A model generated the notes under the pieces. The model searched no databases. It was not told the DNA's origin and saw only the letters and a list, made by a program, of their open reading frames with translations. A DNA stretch of 39,014 nt, taken from assembly GCF_013280595.1 (NCBI RefSeq), contig NZ_JAAATY010000055.1, positions 1-39,014 on the forward strand. The letters run 5' to 3'. Positions 1 through 8,825 of the stretch are shown piece after piece. The first letter of the stretch is position 1. Each line of letters starts with the position of its first letter. A program made the position numbers and the translations under genes. This stretch comes from Kibdelosporangium persicum. Lineage in GTDB: Bacteria > Actinomycetota > Actinomycetes > Mycobacteriales > Pseudonocardiaceae.

Positions 1-162
1 AGGTCGTGTTTCGAATGTCCCGGTCGATGAGAGTCGGGATCGGGGCGGTTCCTGGCGTCGCCGCGGGATCGCCGCGAATACTGGTTGTCTTTGGGCGGTC
101 CCGCGGTGGCGTCAGGGGCCGCATCCGGCCCGGCTATCGCGATCGGGCATTTGAAACACGGC

Positions 163-1167
163 CTAGCCTTCGCCGTCGCGATCCGGCATGTGCTGTTCGG
201 GGTAGCGGGTGCCCTTGGCGGCCCCCTTCGGGATGAGCTCGTCGATGCGGGCCAGGTCCTCACGGTCGAGCGTGACGCTGGTGCTGGCGATCATGGTCTC
301 GATCTGCCCGGGTCGCCGCGACCCGATGATCGGGACGATGTCGTCGCCCTGGGCGGCGACCCAGGCGATGGCCACCTGCGCAAGCGTGGCGTGCTTCGCC
401 TCGGCGATCTCCCCCAGGGCGGACACCAGCGCTTCGTTGTGCTCGCGGTTGCCGGGCCGGAACCGCGGCATCATCGGCAGGGCGCCCCCGGCCGCGCCGC
501 TGCCTCCGATGAGGCCCTTGGCCAGGACTCCGTACGCGGTGATGCCGATACCGAGCTCGCGGCAGACCGAGAGGATGCCATCCTCGATTTCCCGGCTGAG
601 CAGCGAGTACTCGATTTGCAGGTCACTGATCGGAGCGACGGCCGCGGCACGGCGGATGGTGTCGGAGCCGACCTCGCTCAGACCGATGTGCCGGACGTAT
701 CCCTGCTCGACCAGCTCGGCGATCGCACCGATCGTGTCCTCGATCGGCACCTGGGGGTCGAGCCGGGCGGGGCGGTAGATGTCGACATGATCCGTGCCCA
801 GGCGCCGCAGCGAGTAGGTGAGGAAGTTGCGCACCGCCGCCGGGCGGGCGTCCTTGATCCCGGCCGGCATCCCGGTCAAGGTCAGCAGCTCACCGAACTT
901 CACCGAGAGCACGACGTCGTCACGGCTGCGCTCGCGCAGGGCACGCCCGACGAGGAGCTCGTTGTGGCCGGCGGCGTAGAAGTCCCCGGTGTCGAGCAGC
1001 GTGCCGCCGGCATCGAGGTAGGCGTGGATGGTGCGGACGCTCTCGTCGTCATCAGTGTGCCCGTAGGCGCCCGACATACCCATGCAACCCAGACCAGGTG
1101 AGGAGACGACCGGGCCGCTGCGGCCGAGTTGGCGGGTGTGGAGCGTCGTGGAAGGTGAATCGGTCAT
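163..1167 (-). CDS. Aldo/keto reductase family oxidoreductase
   Basis: A 334-residue NAD(P)H-dependent aldo/keto reductase (AKR), a cytosolic TIM-barrel enzyme that reduces carbonyl substrates; the substrate is unknown. The start MTDSPSTTLHTRQLG fits the family N-terminus and has AAGAGG about 8 bases upstream; longer reading of the frame is Arg-rich and unlike the family. Visible landmarks are GLGCMGMS near residue 26, DTGDFY at 59-64 (catalytic Asp59 and Tyr64), Lys90 in KFG, and the GYVRHIGLSEV strand. The usual catalytic His of the tetrad is not present: the segment reads VDIYRPARLDP, so position 134 is Ala. From memory, this variant occurs in an actinobacterial AKR subgroup. The gene is divergent from the XRE regulator at 1268, with 100 bases between the start codons, and is its likely target. 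Confidence 0.92.
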   Translation of the reverse strand: MTDSPSTTLHTRQLGRSGPVVSSPGLGCMGMSGAYGHTDDDESVRTIHAYLDAGGTLLDTGDFYAAGHNELLVGRALRERSRDDVVLSVKFGELLTLTGMPAGIKDARPAAVRNFLTYSLRRLGTDHVDIYRPARLDPQVPIEDTIGAIAELVEQGYVRHIGLSEVGSDTIRRAAAVAPISDLQIEYSLLSREIEDGILSVCRELGIGITAYGVLAKGLIGGSGAAGGALPMMPRFRPGNREHNEALVSALGEIAEAKHATLAQVAIAWVAAQGDDIVPIIGSRRPGQIETMIASTSVTLDREDLARIDELIPKGAAKGTRYPEQHMPDRDGEG

Positions 1168-1218
1168 GCCATGAGCCTCTTCGGCCGCGCGTGCGCCGAC
1201 CAGGCCCGGTGTATCCAC

Positions 1219-1231
1219 GGAGAGGCTCTCC
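1219..1231. promoter_or_regulatory. Palindrome in the AKR/XRE divergent promoter region
   Basis: GGAGAGGCTCTCC is a perfect 13-base odd palindrome midway between the two divergent starts at 1167 and 1268. Its position suits an operator for the XRE/MmyB-type regulator acting on both genes. A looser inverted pair, CTATC at 1235-1239 and GATAG at 1256-1260, lies next to it. Binding is inferred only from position and symmetry. Confidence 0.4.
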
Positions 1232-1267
1232 CTGGCTATCCGTTCTGACGCGGGCGATAGTGGAGGA

Positions 1268-2113
1268 ATGATCGATCGGCACGGGCTCGCGGACTTCCTC
1301 CGTCGCAGGCGGGAACGTCTGCGGCCGGCCGATGTCGGCCTGCCGGCCGGTGCTCGCCGCCGGACACCGGGTCTGCGGCGGGAAGAGGTCGCGCAGCTGG
1401 CCGGCATCTCCACCGACCACTACGCCCGGCTCGAGCAGGAGCGCGGGTCGGCCCCGTCGGAAACCGTCGTGGCCGCTCTGGCACGGGCGCTGCGATGCGA
1501 TCTGGACGAACGGGACCACCTGCTCCACCTCGCCGGATATTCGGCACCTCCCCGCCGAGCCGGACGGCACATACGCCCGGGGCTCATCGCCCTCGCCAGT
1601 CGTCTCGACGATGTGCCCGTCTGCATCTACACCGATCTCGGCGAGATCGTGTGGAAGAACACCCTGCTCGCTGCTCTGCTGGGCTACGGGGAGACCGCAC
1701 CCGGCCGCGACAGCAACATGATCTGGCGCATGTTCACCGACCCGGCGGGACGCGCTCGCGTCCCGGAGGAAGACTGGGCGCGTCTGGCCGCCGTACACGT
1801 CGCCGACCTGCGCGCCACGTACTCCCGACGTGGTGGCGACGCCGACGTCAGTGCCCTGGTGAACGATCTGATCGAGGTCAGTGCCGAGTTCCGCGAACTG
1901 TGGCAGCGGCACGAGGTCGGCGTCCGCCGCTCCGACCTCAAGCGCACCGTTCACCCCGAGGTGGGGACGATCGAGCTGCACTGCGAGGTCATGGCCACCC
2001 CCGACGCCGACCTCAACCTCCTCGTCTTCTTCCCCCTCGAAGGCACCGACGCCGCCGAGAAGCTCGAACTGCTGCGCGTCATCGGCACCCAGGACTTCCA
2101 GACGACCTCGTAG
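1268..2113 (+). CDS. XRE-family transcriptional regulator with MmyB-like ligand-binding domain
   Basis: A 281-residue DNA-binding regulator. Residues 5-75 form the helix-turn-helix with hallmarks of the MmyB subfamily: LADFLRRRRERLRPADVGL, then RTPGLRREEVAQLAGIS and YARLEQERG. Residues of about 100-275 match the MmyB/MLTR-type ligand-binding domain (FTDPAGR, LRATYSR, SAEFRELWQRHEV, HPEVGTIEL). In this family the C-terminal domain binds a small, often lipid-like ligand. The ATG at 1268 follows GGAGGA with almost no spacing, so leaderless translation or a start a few codons further in is possible. It is divergent from the AKR gene and probably regulates it and itself. Confidence 0.93.
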   Translation: MIDRHGLADFLRRRRERLRPADVGLPAGARRRTPGLRREEVAQLAGISTDHYARLEQERGSAPSETVVAALARALRCDLDERDHLLHLAGYSAPPRRAGRHIRPGLIALASRLDDVPVCIYTDLGEIVWKNTLLAALLGYGETAPGRDSNMIWRMFTDPAGRARVPEEDWARLAAVHVADLRATYSRRGGDADVSALVNDLIEVSAEFRELWQRHEVGVRRSDLKRTVHPEVGTIELHCEVMATPDADLNLLVFFPLEGTDAAEKLELLRVIGTQDFQTTS

Positions 2114-2174
2114 CCCGAGGGACGCGAGCCGCCTACGACCACTGCGCGAAAAGGCGCATCAGAAAGGCCTCCGT

Positions 2175-2984
2175 ATGCCCGACATCACTGTCGCATGCTC
2201 GATCGACAACCGCCCCTGGTCCTGTGAACAACTCGCCGTGGTGGAGTACGACCGCCATCGCCATGTGCTGCACGAAATGACAAGGCTGGGAGCCACCATC
2301 GACCATGCCGGCGGCCGGCTCAGCCACGAAGAAATCGACTTCCTGAACGCCGCCGAAGCCCGCACAGCCTGCATCACCGCACGTCAGTCGTACGGGGTCG
2401 AGGGCATCACACATCTTTACCGGGACCTGTTGCAGGCATCCGACAGGATGTGGAAGGAGGTGAACGCGGAGACCGGGAAGAAAGGTCCCATGCAGTTCGC
2501 CACCGCCGATGTCACCGTGACAGGGCTGACCATCGACGAGCTTCGTGGGGCGCTGGGTCCAGCGAGTCTGAGCCGCGACTACGCCTCGCTCAACCCAGAC
2601 CACTACTTCATCGAGGAAAACGGCGACGGCATGCACGCGATGGAGACTTTCGGCATGTACGGCGCCCCGACCGAGATGCACCTCATCGCGGACCCGGCCA
2701 TGCCGGTTCCCGTCGAACCGGCAGCCGGATATCTGGTCCTCACGGCCGGTTCGACGAGCCTGGCCAGCGACGGCACCGAAATCAACGTCCTGGCATTCCA
2801 CCAGTACAAGCCACTGGAGAACGGTTTCGCCGTCAAACTCGGCTCGCTCTACCCCGCGGCGACACCGCAACAGATCGTCGAGGGACACAAGATCCACATG
2901 GCCATCGAATTCCGGTCGATGTGCGAACTCGCGGCGGGCGTCGACGACGGGCCGCGGCCGGCCTCCTGCTCCGAGTCCGCGTGA
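2175..2984 (+). CDS. Conserved-looking protein of unknown function
   Basis: A 269-residue protein that I do not recognise. The start has AGAAAGG 8 bases upstream and follows the regulator by 61 bases on the same strand, so the two may share a transcript. It has no signal peptide and no membrane segment. The N-terminal 100 residues look helical and charged (YDRHRHVLHEMTRL, AEARTACITARQSYG). The C-terminal part alternates short strands with acidic loops (HYFIEENGDGMHAMETFGMYG, PAAGYLVLTAGSTSL, EINVLAFHQYKPLENGF). Codon use matches its neighbours and the frame is intact. No catalytic motif is evident. Association with the AKR/XRE pair is the only functional hint. Confidence 0.75.
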   Translation: MPDITVACSIDNRPWSCEQLAVVEYDRHRHVLHEMTRLGATIDHAGGRLSHEEIDFLNAAEARTACITARQSYGVEGITHLYRDLLQASDRMWKEVNAETGKKGPMQFATADVTVTGLTIDELRGALGPASLSRDYASLNPDHYFIEENGDGMHAMETFGMYGAPTEMHLIADPAMPVPVEPAAGYLVLTAGSTSLASDGTEINVLAFHQYKPLENGFAVKLGSLYPAATPQQIVEGHKIHMAIEFRSMCELAAGVDDGPRPASCSESA

Positions 2985-3014
2985 CGGCCTGAGGTGAACC
3001 CGCGCGAGCTCTCT

Positions 3015-3566
3015 TCAGACTGACGGTTGTTGGTCGAGCAGCCCGACGGGGTCGGCGCTGTAGGCGACCATCCAGGTGGGGTCGATGCGATACCACACGT
3101 TCTCGTCCCAGAACGGGTTTTCACTGTCGTCGTCGTAGTGGTTGACGAGGTAGTCGCGGATTGCCGGCCAAGCCGGATCGCTGCTCGTCCCCTCGGGGTT
3201 CAGCGGAACGGCGTGTCCATGCGTGAAGATGCCGAGCTGCTCGCCGCGCATGAAGGTCGCGCTGATGCCGGGCCGCGCCGCGAGATGACGGGCCTTGGCG
3301 GCCTGGCGGTGGGTGCCGACGATCCAACGGCCGTGCAGGAAGTGCCCGTCGACGCCGCTGATGCGTGGCTCACCGCGCCGGGTGACTGTGGCGATGGCCA
3401 GGGTGCACATGCCTTGACAGACTCGGACGACCTGCTCGGCGTTCAAGGTGCTTTCACCTGGCCGGATGATCGATTTGAGATGGCTGCTGGAGCCGGCCAA
3501 AGACGTGTCGAGCAGGACTTGGAGGCTGTGCAGCTCGTCGGGAGTTTCGAACATTCGGCTAGTCAA
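3015..3566 (-). CDS. Pyridoxamine 5'-phosphate oxidase-fold (split-barrel flavin-binding) protein
   Basis: A 183-residue protein of the PNPOx-like split-barrel family, which bind FMN, F420 or heme and often act as small reductases. The core runs from about residue 45 (VRVCQGMCTLAIATVTRRGEPRISGVDGHFLHGRWIVGTH) through RQAAKARHLAARPGISATFM, the usual strand order of the fold. A TTG start at 3566 has GGGAG 4 bases upstream and is preferred; an ATG four codons later lacks good spacing. The C-terminus (NPFWDENVWYRIDPTWMVAYSA) is typical of the pyridox_oxidase sub-branch. It is a single gene, convergent with the gene ending at 2984. The cofactor cannot be told from sequence. Confidence 0.82.
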   Translation of the reverse strand: MTSRMFETPDELHSLQVLLDTSLAGSSSHLKSIIRPGESTLNAEQVVRVCQGMCTLAIATVTRRGEPRISGVDGHFLHGRWIVGTHRQAAKARHLAARPGISATFMRGEQLGIFTHGHAVPLNPEGTSSDPAWPAIRDYLVNHYDDDSENPFWDENVWYRIDPTWMVAYSADPVGLLDQQPSV

Positions 3567-3616
3567 TCAGCTCCCACCGACAGTTTCGGCTCAGTGCGCA
3601 GTCACCGAACCTCGGG

Positions 3617-3745
3617 GTGGACCCCGCCACGGTGGACCCCGCGAACCACCTGTCCGATCGCGCCCGCTACGCCCCGGCGTGGGGTGCGCTGACCCACGAA
3701 TGCGGGCACGCCAAACACACTGCCCTGCCTGTCCGGAATGGCTGA
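3617..3745 (+). pseudogene. Remnant with HExxH-like metalloprotease motif
   Basis: A 42-codon open stretch whose codon use looks coding: it starts VDPATVDPANHLSDRARY and continues to ALTHECGHAKHT before a stop. HECGH fits the HExxH zinc-binding signature. A following frame (EWLTLSAAFADEVPSI) may continue the same gene after a frameshift. No ribosome site or full domain is present, so this is at most a fragment of a zinc metallopeptidase-like gene. It occupies the 270-base gap between the PNPOx gene and the transporter operon. Confidence 0.25.
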
Positions 3746-3835
3746 CCCTGTCCGCCGCCTTCGCCGACGAGGTTCCGAGCATCGCCGACCGCGACGACAG
3801 CCGGGGCGTTTCACCGGTGATCCACATGGCCGCGC

Positions 3836-4708
3836 TCACCCCTTCACTGCCCCGGTCAGACCACTGACGATCCGGCGTTCGAAGATGGAGAAGAAGATGA
3901 GTGCGGGGATCATCGACAACGAGACGAACGCCAGCACGCGCGCGGTGTCCACCGAGTACTGCGATGCGAACGCCTGAACTCCCAGTGGCAGGGTGTACAA
4001 GTCGTTGTCGCTGAGCAGGAACAGGGGCAGCAGATAGCTGTTCCAGCTCGCTACAAACGCCAAGATCCCTACGGTTATCACGCCGGGCAGGGACAGCGGA
4101 ACGACCATCCGGACGAAGAAGCCAAGCCGGCTCGCGCCGTCGATCAGGGCGGCCTCCTCCAACTCCTTCGGGATGGCTCGCAGAAACGGCACGAGGATGA
4201 TCACGGTGGTCGGCATGGCGAACGCGATCTGCGGCAGGATGATCCCGGCCAAGGTGTTGGTCAGTCCGAGGTCGCGCACCATGATGTAGAGCGGGGTGAT
4301 CGCCACCGTGACGGGGAACATGAGTCCCGCGGTGAAAAGCGAGTACATCAGGTGCTTGATCTTGAACGGATAGCGGGCGATCACGAAGCTGGCCATGAGA
4401 CCGAGCACGACAGCGCCGGCCGTGGTGCCCACCGCGGCGATCACGGAGTTGAGGAGCTGCTGCCAGAAAACCTCGCCGGTCAGCAGCCCAGTGTAGTTGC
4501 CGACCTCCCAGGGCTCTGGCAAACCGGCCGGCGACCGGATGATCTGGGAGTTCGTCCGGAACCCACCCAGAATGATGTAGACGGCGGGCGCCAGACACAG
4601 GCCGATCAGGGCGAACGCGACCAGGTAGGCGGCCAGGCTCCCTCGCCCGGTCACAACCCAGCGGTCAGCCCCGCGAGCGGTCGTGCCGGATGCAACAGCA
4701 GTGGACAT
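3836..4708 (-). CDS. Carbohydrate ABC transporter permease (MalG-like)
   Basis: A 290-residue inner-membrane permease of the CUT1 sugar importer family, with six predicted membrane spans. The EAA loop that docks the ATPase is clear: EEAALIDGASRLGFFVRMVVPLSLPG, spanning roughly residues 190-215. The C-terminus ends in SGLTGAVKG, as MalG proteins often do. It is the last gene of the GH51 operon, and its ATG overlaps the stop of the preceding permease by one base (TGATG), indicating translational coupling. No ATP-binding subunit is encoded nearby, so it probably uses a shared MsiK-type ATPase, as many actinobacterial CUT1 systems do. Confidence 0.95.
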   Translation of the reverse strand: MSTAVASGTTARGADRWVVTGRGSLAAYLVAFALIGLCLAPAVYIILGGFRTNSQIIRSPAGLPEPWEVGNYTGLLTGEVFWQQLLNSVIAAVGTTAGAVVLGLMASFVIARYPFKIKHLMYSLFTAGLMFPVTVAITPLYIMVRDLGLTNTLAGIILPQIAFAMPTTVIILVPFLRAIPKELEEAALIDGASRLGFFVRMVVPLSLPGVITVGILAFVASWNSYLLPLFLLSDNDLYTLPLGVQAFASQYSVDTARVLAFVSLSMIPALIFFSIFERRIVSGLTGAVKG

Positions 4709-5718
4709 CAGGCCACACCTTCAGTCAGCGCGCCCTCGGTGTCGCGGCGCAGCACATACCGCTGATAGACGAGCGCGATCACGAGCGAGATCAGGAAGAT
4801 CACCACGGCGACGGCGCTGCCGTAGCCGTACTCGCCGGATATCCGGCCGTTGGCCACCATGTAGGTCGCCATCGTTGATGTCCCGGCGGTGTCGGCCACG
4901 TACTGGCCCCAGATCACATACACCAGGTCGAACACCTGTAGCGAGCCGATGATGGACAGGAATGCCCAGATCCTGATGGTCGGACCGAGCAGCGGCAATG
5001 TGATGTGCCACTGCGTCTGCCAGTACGACGCGCCGTCGATCGCGGCCGCTTCGCGCAGCTCGTCGGGAATCCCTTGGAGACCGGCGAGCATGAGGATGAC
5101 CGCGAACCCGATGTACTTCCACACCAGGATCAGCATCAGCGTCCAGATCGCGACGTCCGGGTCGGCGAGCCAATCCAGCGCCAGACCACCGAGCCCGATC
5201 CGGTCCAGCACGTCATTGACCGCACCGGTGGGGTGCAGCATGAGGCTGAAACCGATCGCGACGATGACCTCTGAGATCACATACGGAACGAAGATCAGAA
5301 CGCGGATGAGGGAACGCCCGCGCATCCTCCGGTTCAGCAGCAGGGCGATCCCGATAGCCACCGGTCCCTGCAGGATCAGCGACATGACCAGGATGAACCC
5401 GTTGTGCCACATCGCTTCGAGGAACGCGCCGTCGGTGAAGATCAGCTCGTAGTTGCGCAGGCCGACGAACTCGGTCGGGACCCCGTAACCGCTCCATTCG
5501 AAGAAGCCGTAGTACCCGGCCATGAGGACGGGCACGATCACGAACGTGACAAAGACGACGACCCCCGGGCCGGCGAGCAGCGCGATCTCCGCCCACCGCC
5601 GCCAGGGCACTCGACGCCCCTGGGCCGGCCCACCGGCCGGGGCCGGCGCCTCGGCGGCGCTGGCCCCGGTCCGCGCACTGTCCGGCACGTCGCGGTTTAC
5701 GTGCGCGGCTGTCTCCAT
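4708..5718 (-). CDS. Carbohydrate ABC transporter permease (MalF-like)
   Basis: A 336-residue membrane permease, partner of the MalG-like protein. The first 45 residues form a Pro/Ala-rich cytoplasmic tail (METAAHVNRD start), followed by six spans beginning WAEIALLAGPGVVVFVTF. The ATPase-docking EAA loop is REAAAIDGASYWQTQWHITLPLLGP near residues 225-250. The start at 5718 lies 11 bases after the stop of the binding-protein gene. Upstream in-frame sequence is antisense to that gene, so the later ATG was chosen. Together the two permeases form the channel for an oligosaccharide delivered by the lipoprotein encoded upstream. Confidence 0.95.
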   Translation of the reverse strand: METAAHVNRDVPDSARTGASAAEAPAPAGGPAQGRRVPWRRWAEIALLAGPGVVVFVTFVIVPVLMAGYYGFFEWSGYGVPTEFVGLRNYELIFTDGAFLEAMWHNGFILVMSLILQGPVAIGIALLLNRRMRGRSLIRVLIFVPYVISEVIVAIGFSLMLHPTGAVNDVLDRIGLGGLALDWLADPDVAIWTLMLILVWKYIGFAVILMLAGLQGIPDELREAAAIDGASYWQTQWHITLPLLGPTIRIWAFLSIIGSLQVFDLVYVIWGQYVADTAGTSTMATYMVANGRISGEYGYGSAVAVVIFLISLVIALVYQRYVLRRDTEGALTEGVA

Positions 5719-5729
5719 GTGGTCGACTC

Positions 5730-7046
5730 CTAGTTCCGGCCGGCCGCTTCGGTGATCGCCTTGACCAACCCCGCAGGAGTCGTCTTCCCCGTCAGCAGCT
5801 CGATGACCGCCTGGTTCAGCACGGTGCCGACCTTCTGGCCATAGTTGGTGTCCAGGAAGTTCGACACGTAGGTCGCCTCGTTGAGGGCGTCGATCATCTG
5901 CTTGTCGTAGTCGTTTTTCACCACGTCCTGGGCGTCGGCGTGCAGCGGTATGGAACCGAACGCGGTGTAGAAGCTCTCCTGGTTCTTCTCCGAGTTCATC
6001 AGCGCGAGGAACTCCCCGCACAGCTTCTTCGGCGCACCGGCCGAGCAGGAGAATCCGCCCTTGCCGCCCATGAGCGCTTTCGCGTCACCTTTGCCGGACG
6101 CCACCTGCGGGAACGGGAACCAACCCAGGTCGGGAAGCGGTTCCCTGTTCGGAGTGAGGTCCTTGACGACGCCCGGCTCCCAGTTTCCCATGAGCTCCAT
6201 GGCCGCCTTGTGGTTGGCGAGCAGGCCGGCCGAGCTGCTGGCGCCCTGCTGCGCGGACGTGTTCAGGAAGCCTTCGTTGAACGGCTTGAGGGCCGCCAGG
6301 TCGACGACGTCCTTGGCCGCCTTCTCGTAGCACGGGTCGGAGAAGTCCAGTGAGTTGTTCGTCGCCTCAAGGGTGTCCTTCGAGCACTCGCGTAACGCGA
6401 AGAAGTAGTACCAGTGGGCGGCGGGCCAGGCGTCCTTGCCACCGAGCGCGATCGGGGTGATGCCGGCGCCCTTGAGTTTGTCGATCGCGCCGGCCAGCTC
6501 GTCGACCGTCTTCGGGATCTCGGTGATGCCTGCCTGCTTGAACAGATCCTTGCTGTACCAGATGCCACCGGGCTGAACCAGCTGCGGCGCGGCCAGCAGC
6601 TTGCCGTCGACGGTGAGCGCCTCGTACGACACCTTGCCAAGTTTCTCGCGTAACTCAGGGGAATCGGCCGCGCTGCCCGTGAGATCAAGGAGCTGGTTGG
6701 CCTTGGCCATGTCCCGCATCTTGCCGCCGCCGCGCTGCATGAAGACGCTCGGTGCGTCACCGGAGTTCAGCGCCGTCTGGAGCTTTCCGTCCAGCTCCTC
6801 GTTCTGGATGTGCTGGGCCTTGACGGTGACGTTCGCATGCGAGGCCTCGAACTCCTTGGCCACGCTGTCGAACCAGGCCAGGCCGGCCTCGCCGGTGAAG
6901 TTGGTCCAGACCGTGAGGGTGTACGGATCGCCTTCCTTGTAACCGCTGGCTTCCGGAGCCGTCGAACAGGCCGACAGTGCGAGGGCTGCCGACATCGTGC
7001 CTGCCAGAACGCCAAGCGTCCTGGAGCGGTACCTGCGTGTCATCAT
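5730..7046 (-). CDS. Extracellular sugar-binding lipoprotein of CUT1 ABC importer
   Basis: A 438-residue solute-binding protein. Tandem ATGs occur at 7046 and 7043; GGAG sits 6-7 bases before the first. Residues 1-26 are a lipoprotein signal (MMTRRYRSRT start) with lipobox LSAC and lipidated Cys27, so the protein is tethered outside the membrane. The remainder is a family-1 extracellular solute-binding fold, with WTNFTGEAGLAWFDSVAKEF, PSVFMQRGGGKMRDMA and GKGGFSCSAGAPKKLCGEFL as landmarks. It lies 53 bases downstream of the arabinofuranosidase gene in the same operon, so arabino-oligosaccharides are a reasonable guess for the ligand; this is context only. Confidence 0.94.
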   Translation of the reverse strand: MMTRRYRSRTLGVLAGTMSAALALSACSTAPEASGYKEGDPYTLTVWTNFTGEAGLAWFDSVAKEFEASHANVTVKAQHIQNEELDGKLQTALNSGDAPSVFMQRGGGKMRDMAKANQLLDLTGSAADSPELREKLGKVSYEALTVDGKLLAAPQLVQPGGIWYSKDLFKQAGITEIPKTVDELAGAIDKLKGAGITPIALGGKDAWPAAHWYYFFALRECSKDTLEATNNSLDFSDPCYEKAAKDVVDLAALKPFNEGFLNTSAQQGASSSAGLLANHKAAMELMGNWEPGVVKDLTPNREPLPDLGWFPFPQVASGKGDAKALMGGKGGFSCSAGAPKKLCGEFLALMNSEKNQESFYTAFGSIPLHADAQDVVKNDYDKQMIDALNEATYVSNFLDTNYGQKVGTVLNQAVIELLTGKTTPAGLVKAITEAAGRN

Positions 7047-7099
7047 TGACAACTCCTTTGGTTGGCTGACGTCCGGCATTGGTGCCGTATCGCGGCGGA

Positions 7100-8620
7100 T
7101 TAGCTGAGCTGGAGCTCAGCTGTGAGGTAGGAGTGCGGCGGCAACTCGACGAGCAGGCCGCGCGGATGCTCGCGCACACCGTCGAACCCAACTGGTGCCA
7201 CGGCGGACGGAGTGTGCGGGGTGTTGTGCGAGGCGGGCGTCGGTGCGGTGAGGATCCGCGCGCCGCGGCATTGTGCGGTGCGCCCGCGCAGGTCCAGCAC
7301 GACCTCGGCCGGGGAGCCGATGTCCAGATTGGCCAGTGAGACGAGCGCGCTGTCGTCCTTGGTCGACGCCGTGACCGAGACGAGGCCGAGTTCTCGCCCA
7401 TCCGACTCGACGGTCGGAACATCGCGCAGGTGGACGTCCAACGACGCCGCGTCATGGTGACCCGTGCTCATCTCGAACACGTGGTAGGTGGGCGTGCGCA
7501 CGAGCGCGCCGGAATCCGGGTCAGTGAGCAGCACGGCCTGGAGCACGTTGATCGTCTGAGCGATGTTCGCCATGACCACCCGGTCGGCGTGCCGGTGAAA
7601 GGCGTCGAAATGCACTGCGGCCACCAGGGCATCGCGCAACGTGTTCTGCTGGTACAGGAACCCCGGATTGGTGCCTGGCTCGACGTTCCACCAGGTGCCC
7701 CATTCGTCGACCACGAGCCCGATCTTGCGGTGCGGGTCGTAGCGGTCCATCACCGTGCTGTGCCGAGTGAGGTACTCCTCCATCAGCGAGGCGCGGGACA
7801 ACGCGACGTACCACTCGTCTTCAGTGAAGCGGGTCGCCGCGCCCTTGTCCGACCAGGAACCGGTCATCGTGTAGTAATGCAGCGACAGCGCCTGAAACGG
7901 AGCCGCCGGCGCAACCGGGTCGGCAGCCAGGTCGTCGAACGAGCGCATCATGGTCTCGGTCCACTCGTAGTCGCCGTCACTGGGGCCGACGGCGATCCGG
8001 TAGACCTTGTTGTCGCCCTGGTCACGCACGAACGTCGAGTAGTGGCGGGCCAGGGACGCGTAGTGTTCGGCCCGCATGTTGCCGCCGCACCCCCAGGCCT
8101 CGTTGCCGATTCCCCAGAACGGGACGCGCCACGGCTTGTCCCGCCCGTGTGCCCGGCGCAACGCGGCCATCGGCGAGTCGCCGGCACGGGTGAGGTACTC
8201 GACCCACTCGGCCATCTCCCTCACCGAGCCGGAGCCGACATTGCCTGACACGTACGGCTGTGCGCCCAACTGCTCACAGAGGTCGAGGAACTCGTGGGTG
8301 CCGAAGGAGTTGTCCTCGACGACGTCACCCCAATGGCTGTTCACCATCCGCGGACGGTGCTCGCGCGGCCCGACGCCGTCGCGCCAGTGGTAGGTGTCGG
8401 CGAAGCAGCCCCCCGGCCACCGCAGGTTCGGGATCCGCAGTGCCCGCAGCGCCTCGACGACGTCCGCGCGGATGCCGCGCACGTTCGGCACCTTCGCGTC
8501 CTCGCCCACCCAGAACCCGCCGTAGACGCACCTGCCCAGGTGCTCGGCGAAGTGGCCGTACACATGCCGGGAGATGACCGGACCAGGCAAGTCCAGGTTG
8601 ATGATCGCCGTAGTCGTCAT
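7100..8620 (-). CDS. Alpha-L-arabinofuranosidase, glycoside hydrolase family 51
   Basis: A 506-residue retaining arabinofuranosidase that releases terminal L-arabinofuranose from arabinan, arabinoxylan or short oligosaccharides. Family landmarks are [20 protein letters not shown] near residue 17, [21 protein letters not shown] near 65-85, the acid/base Glu174 in GNEAWGCGG and the nucleophile Glu306 in VVDEWGTWW. The C-terminal beta-sandwich follows from about residue 390. There is no signal peptide, so it acts in the cytoplasm on sugars brought in by the transporter encoded after it. Its length matches the family. It is the first gene of the operon, preceded by a candidate LacI operator at 8661-8677. 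Confidence 0.97.
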   Translation of the reverse strand: MTTTAIINLDLPGPVISRHVYGHFAEHLGRCVYGGFWVGEDAKVPNVRGIRADVVEALRALRIPNLRWPGGCFADTYHWRDGVGPREHRPRMVNSHWGDVVEDNSFGTHEFLDLCEQLGAQPYVSGNVGSGSVREMAEWVEYLTRAGDSPMAALRRAHGRDKPWRVPFWGIGNEAWGCGGNMRAEHYASLARHYSTFVRDQGDNKVYRIAVGPSDGDYEWTETMMRSFDDLAADPVAPAAPFQALSLHYYTMTGSWSDKGAATRFTEDEWYVALSRASLMEEYLTRHSTVMDRYDPHRKIGLVVDEWGTWWNVEPGTNPGFLYQQNTLRDALVAAVHFDAFHRHADRVVMANIAQTINVLQAVLLTDPDSGALVRTPTYHVFEMSTGHHDAASLDVHLRDVPTVESDGRELGLVSVTASTKDDSALVSLANLDIGSPAEVVLDLRGRTAQCRGARILTAPTPASHNTPHTPSAVAPVGFDGVREHPRGLLVELPPHSYLTAELQLS

Positions 8621-8660
8621 GTCGCCTTCCGGTGTGGACGGTGTCTGCGCCGCGCTTGAA

Positions 8661-8677
8661 CTGCGAAAGTTTCGTAG
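8661..8677. promoter_or_regulatory. LacI-type operator in the GH51/LacI divergent region
   Basis: CTGCGAAAGTTTCGTAG is a near-perfect palindrome: CGAAA and TTTCG arms around a central G, with outer CT/AG also matching. From memory, CGAAA(N)TTTCG motifs occur upstream of actinomycete xylanase and arabinose-polymer genes regulated by LacI-family repressors. It overlaps a -10-like TAAACT (minus strand, 8681-8676) for the GH51 operon. A second half-site, CTCGAAAG on the minus strand, lies at about 8689-8696. The divergent LacI gene begins 150 bases to the right. Confidence 0.6.
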
Positions 8678-8825
8678 TTTATCGTTACACTTTCGAGCGA
8701 GAAGAGTCGCGACTGGACACCCCCGCCGTCAAGCCGGACACTGCGCATCGTCGCCATTTTGTGACTGATCGTCGCCACACACCGACGCCCAGGTCCCCGC
8801 ACCCCGAGCTGAGAGAGTGACCGTT

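Noticed and set aside
85-1101. Long plus-strand open frame opposite the aldo/keto reductase
   Set aside because: It is antisense to a clear AKR gene; its translation lacks domain structure and arises from the GC-rich codon pattern of the other strand.
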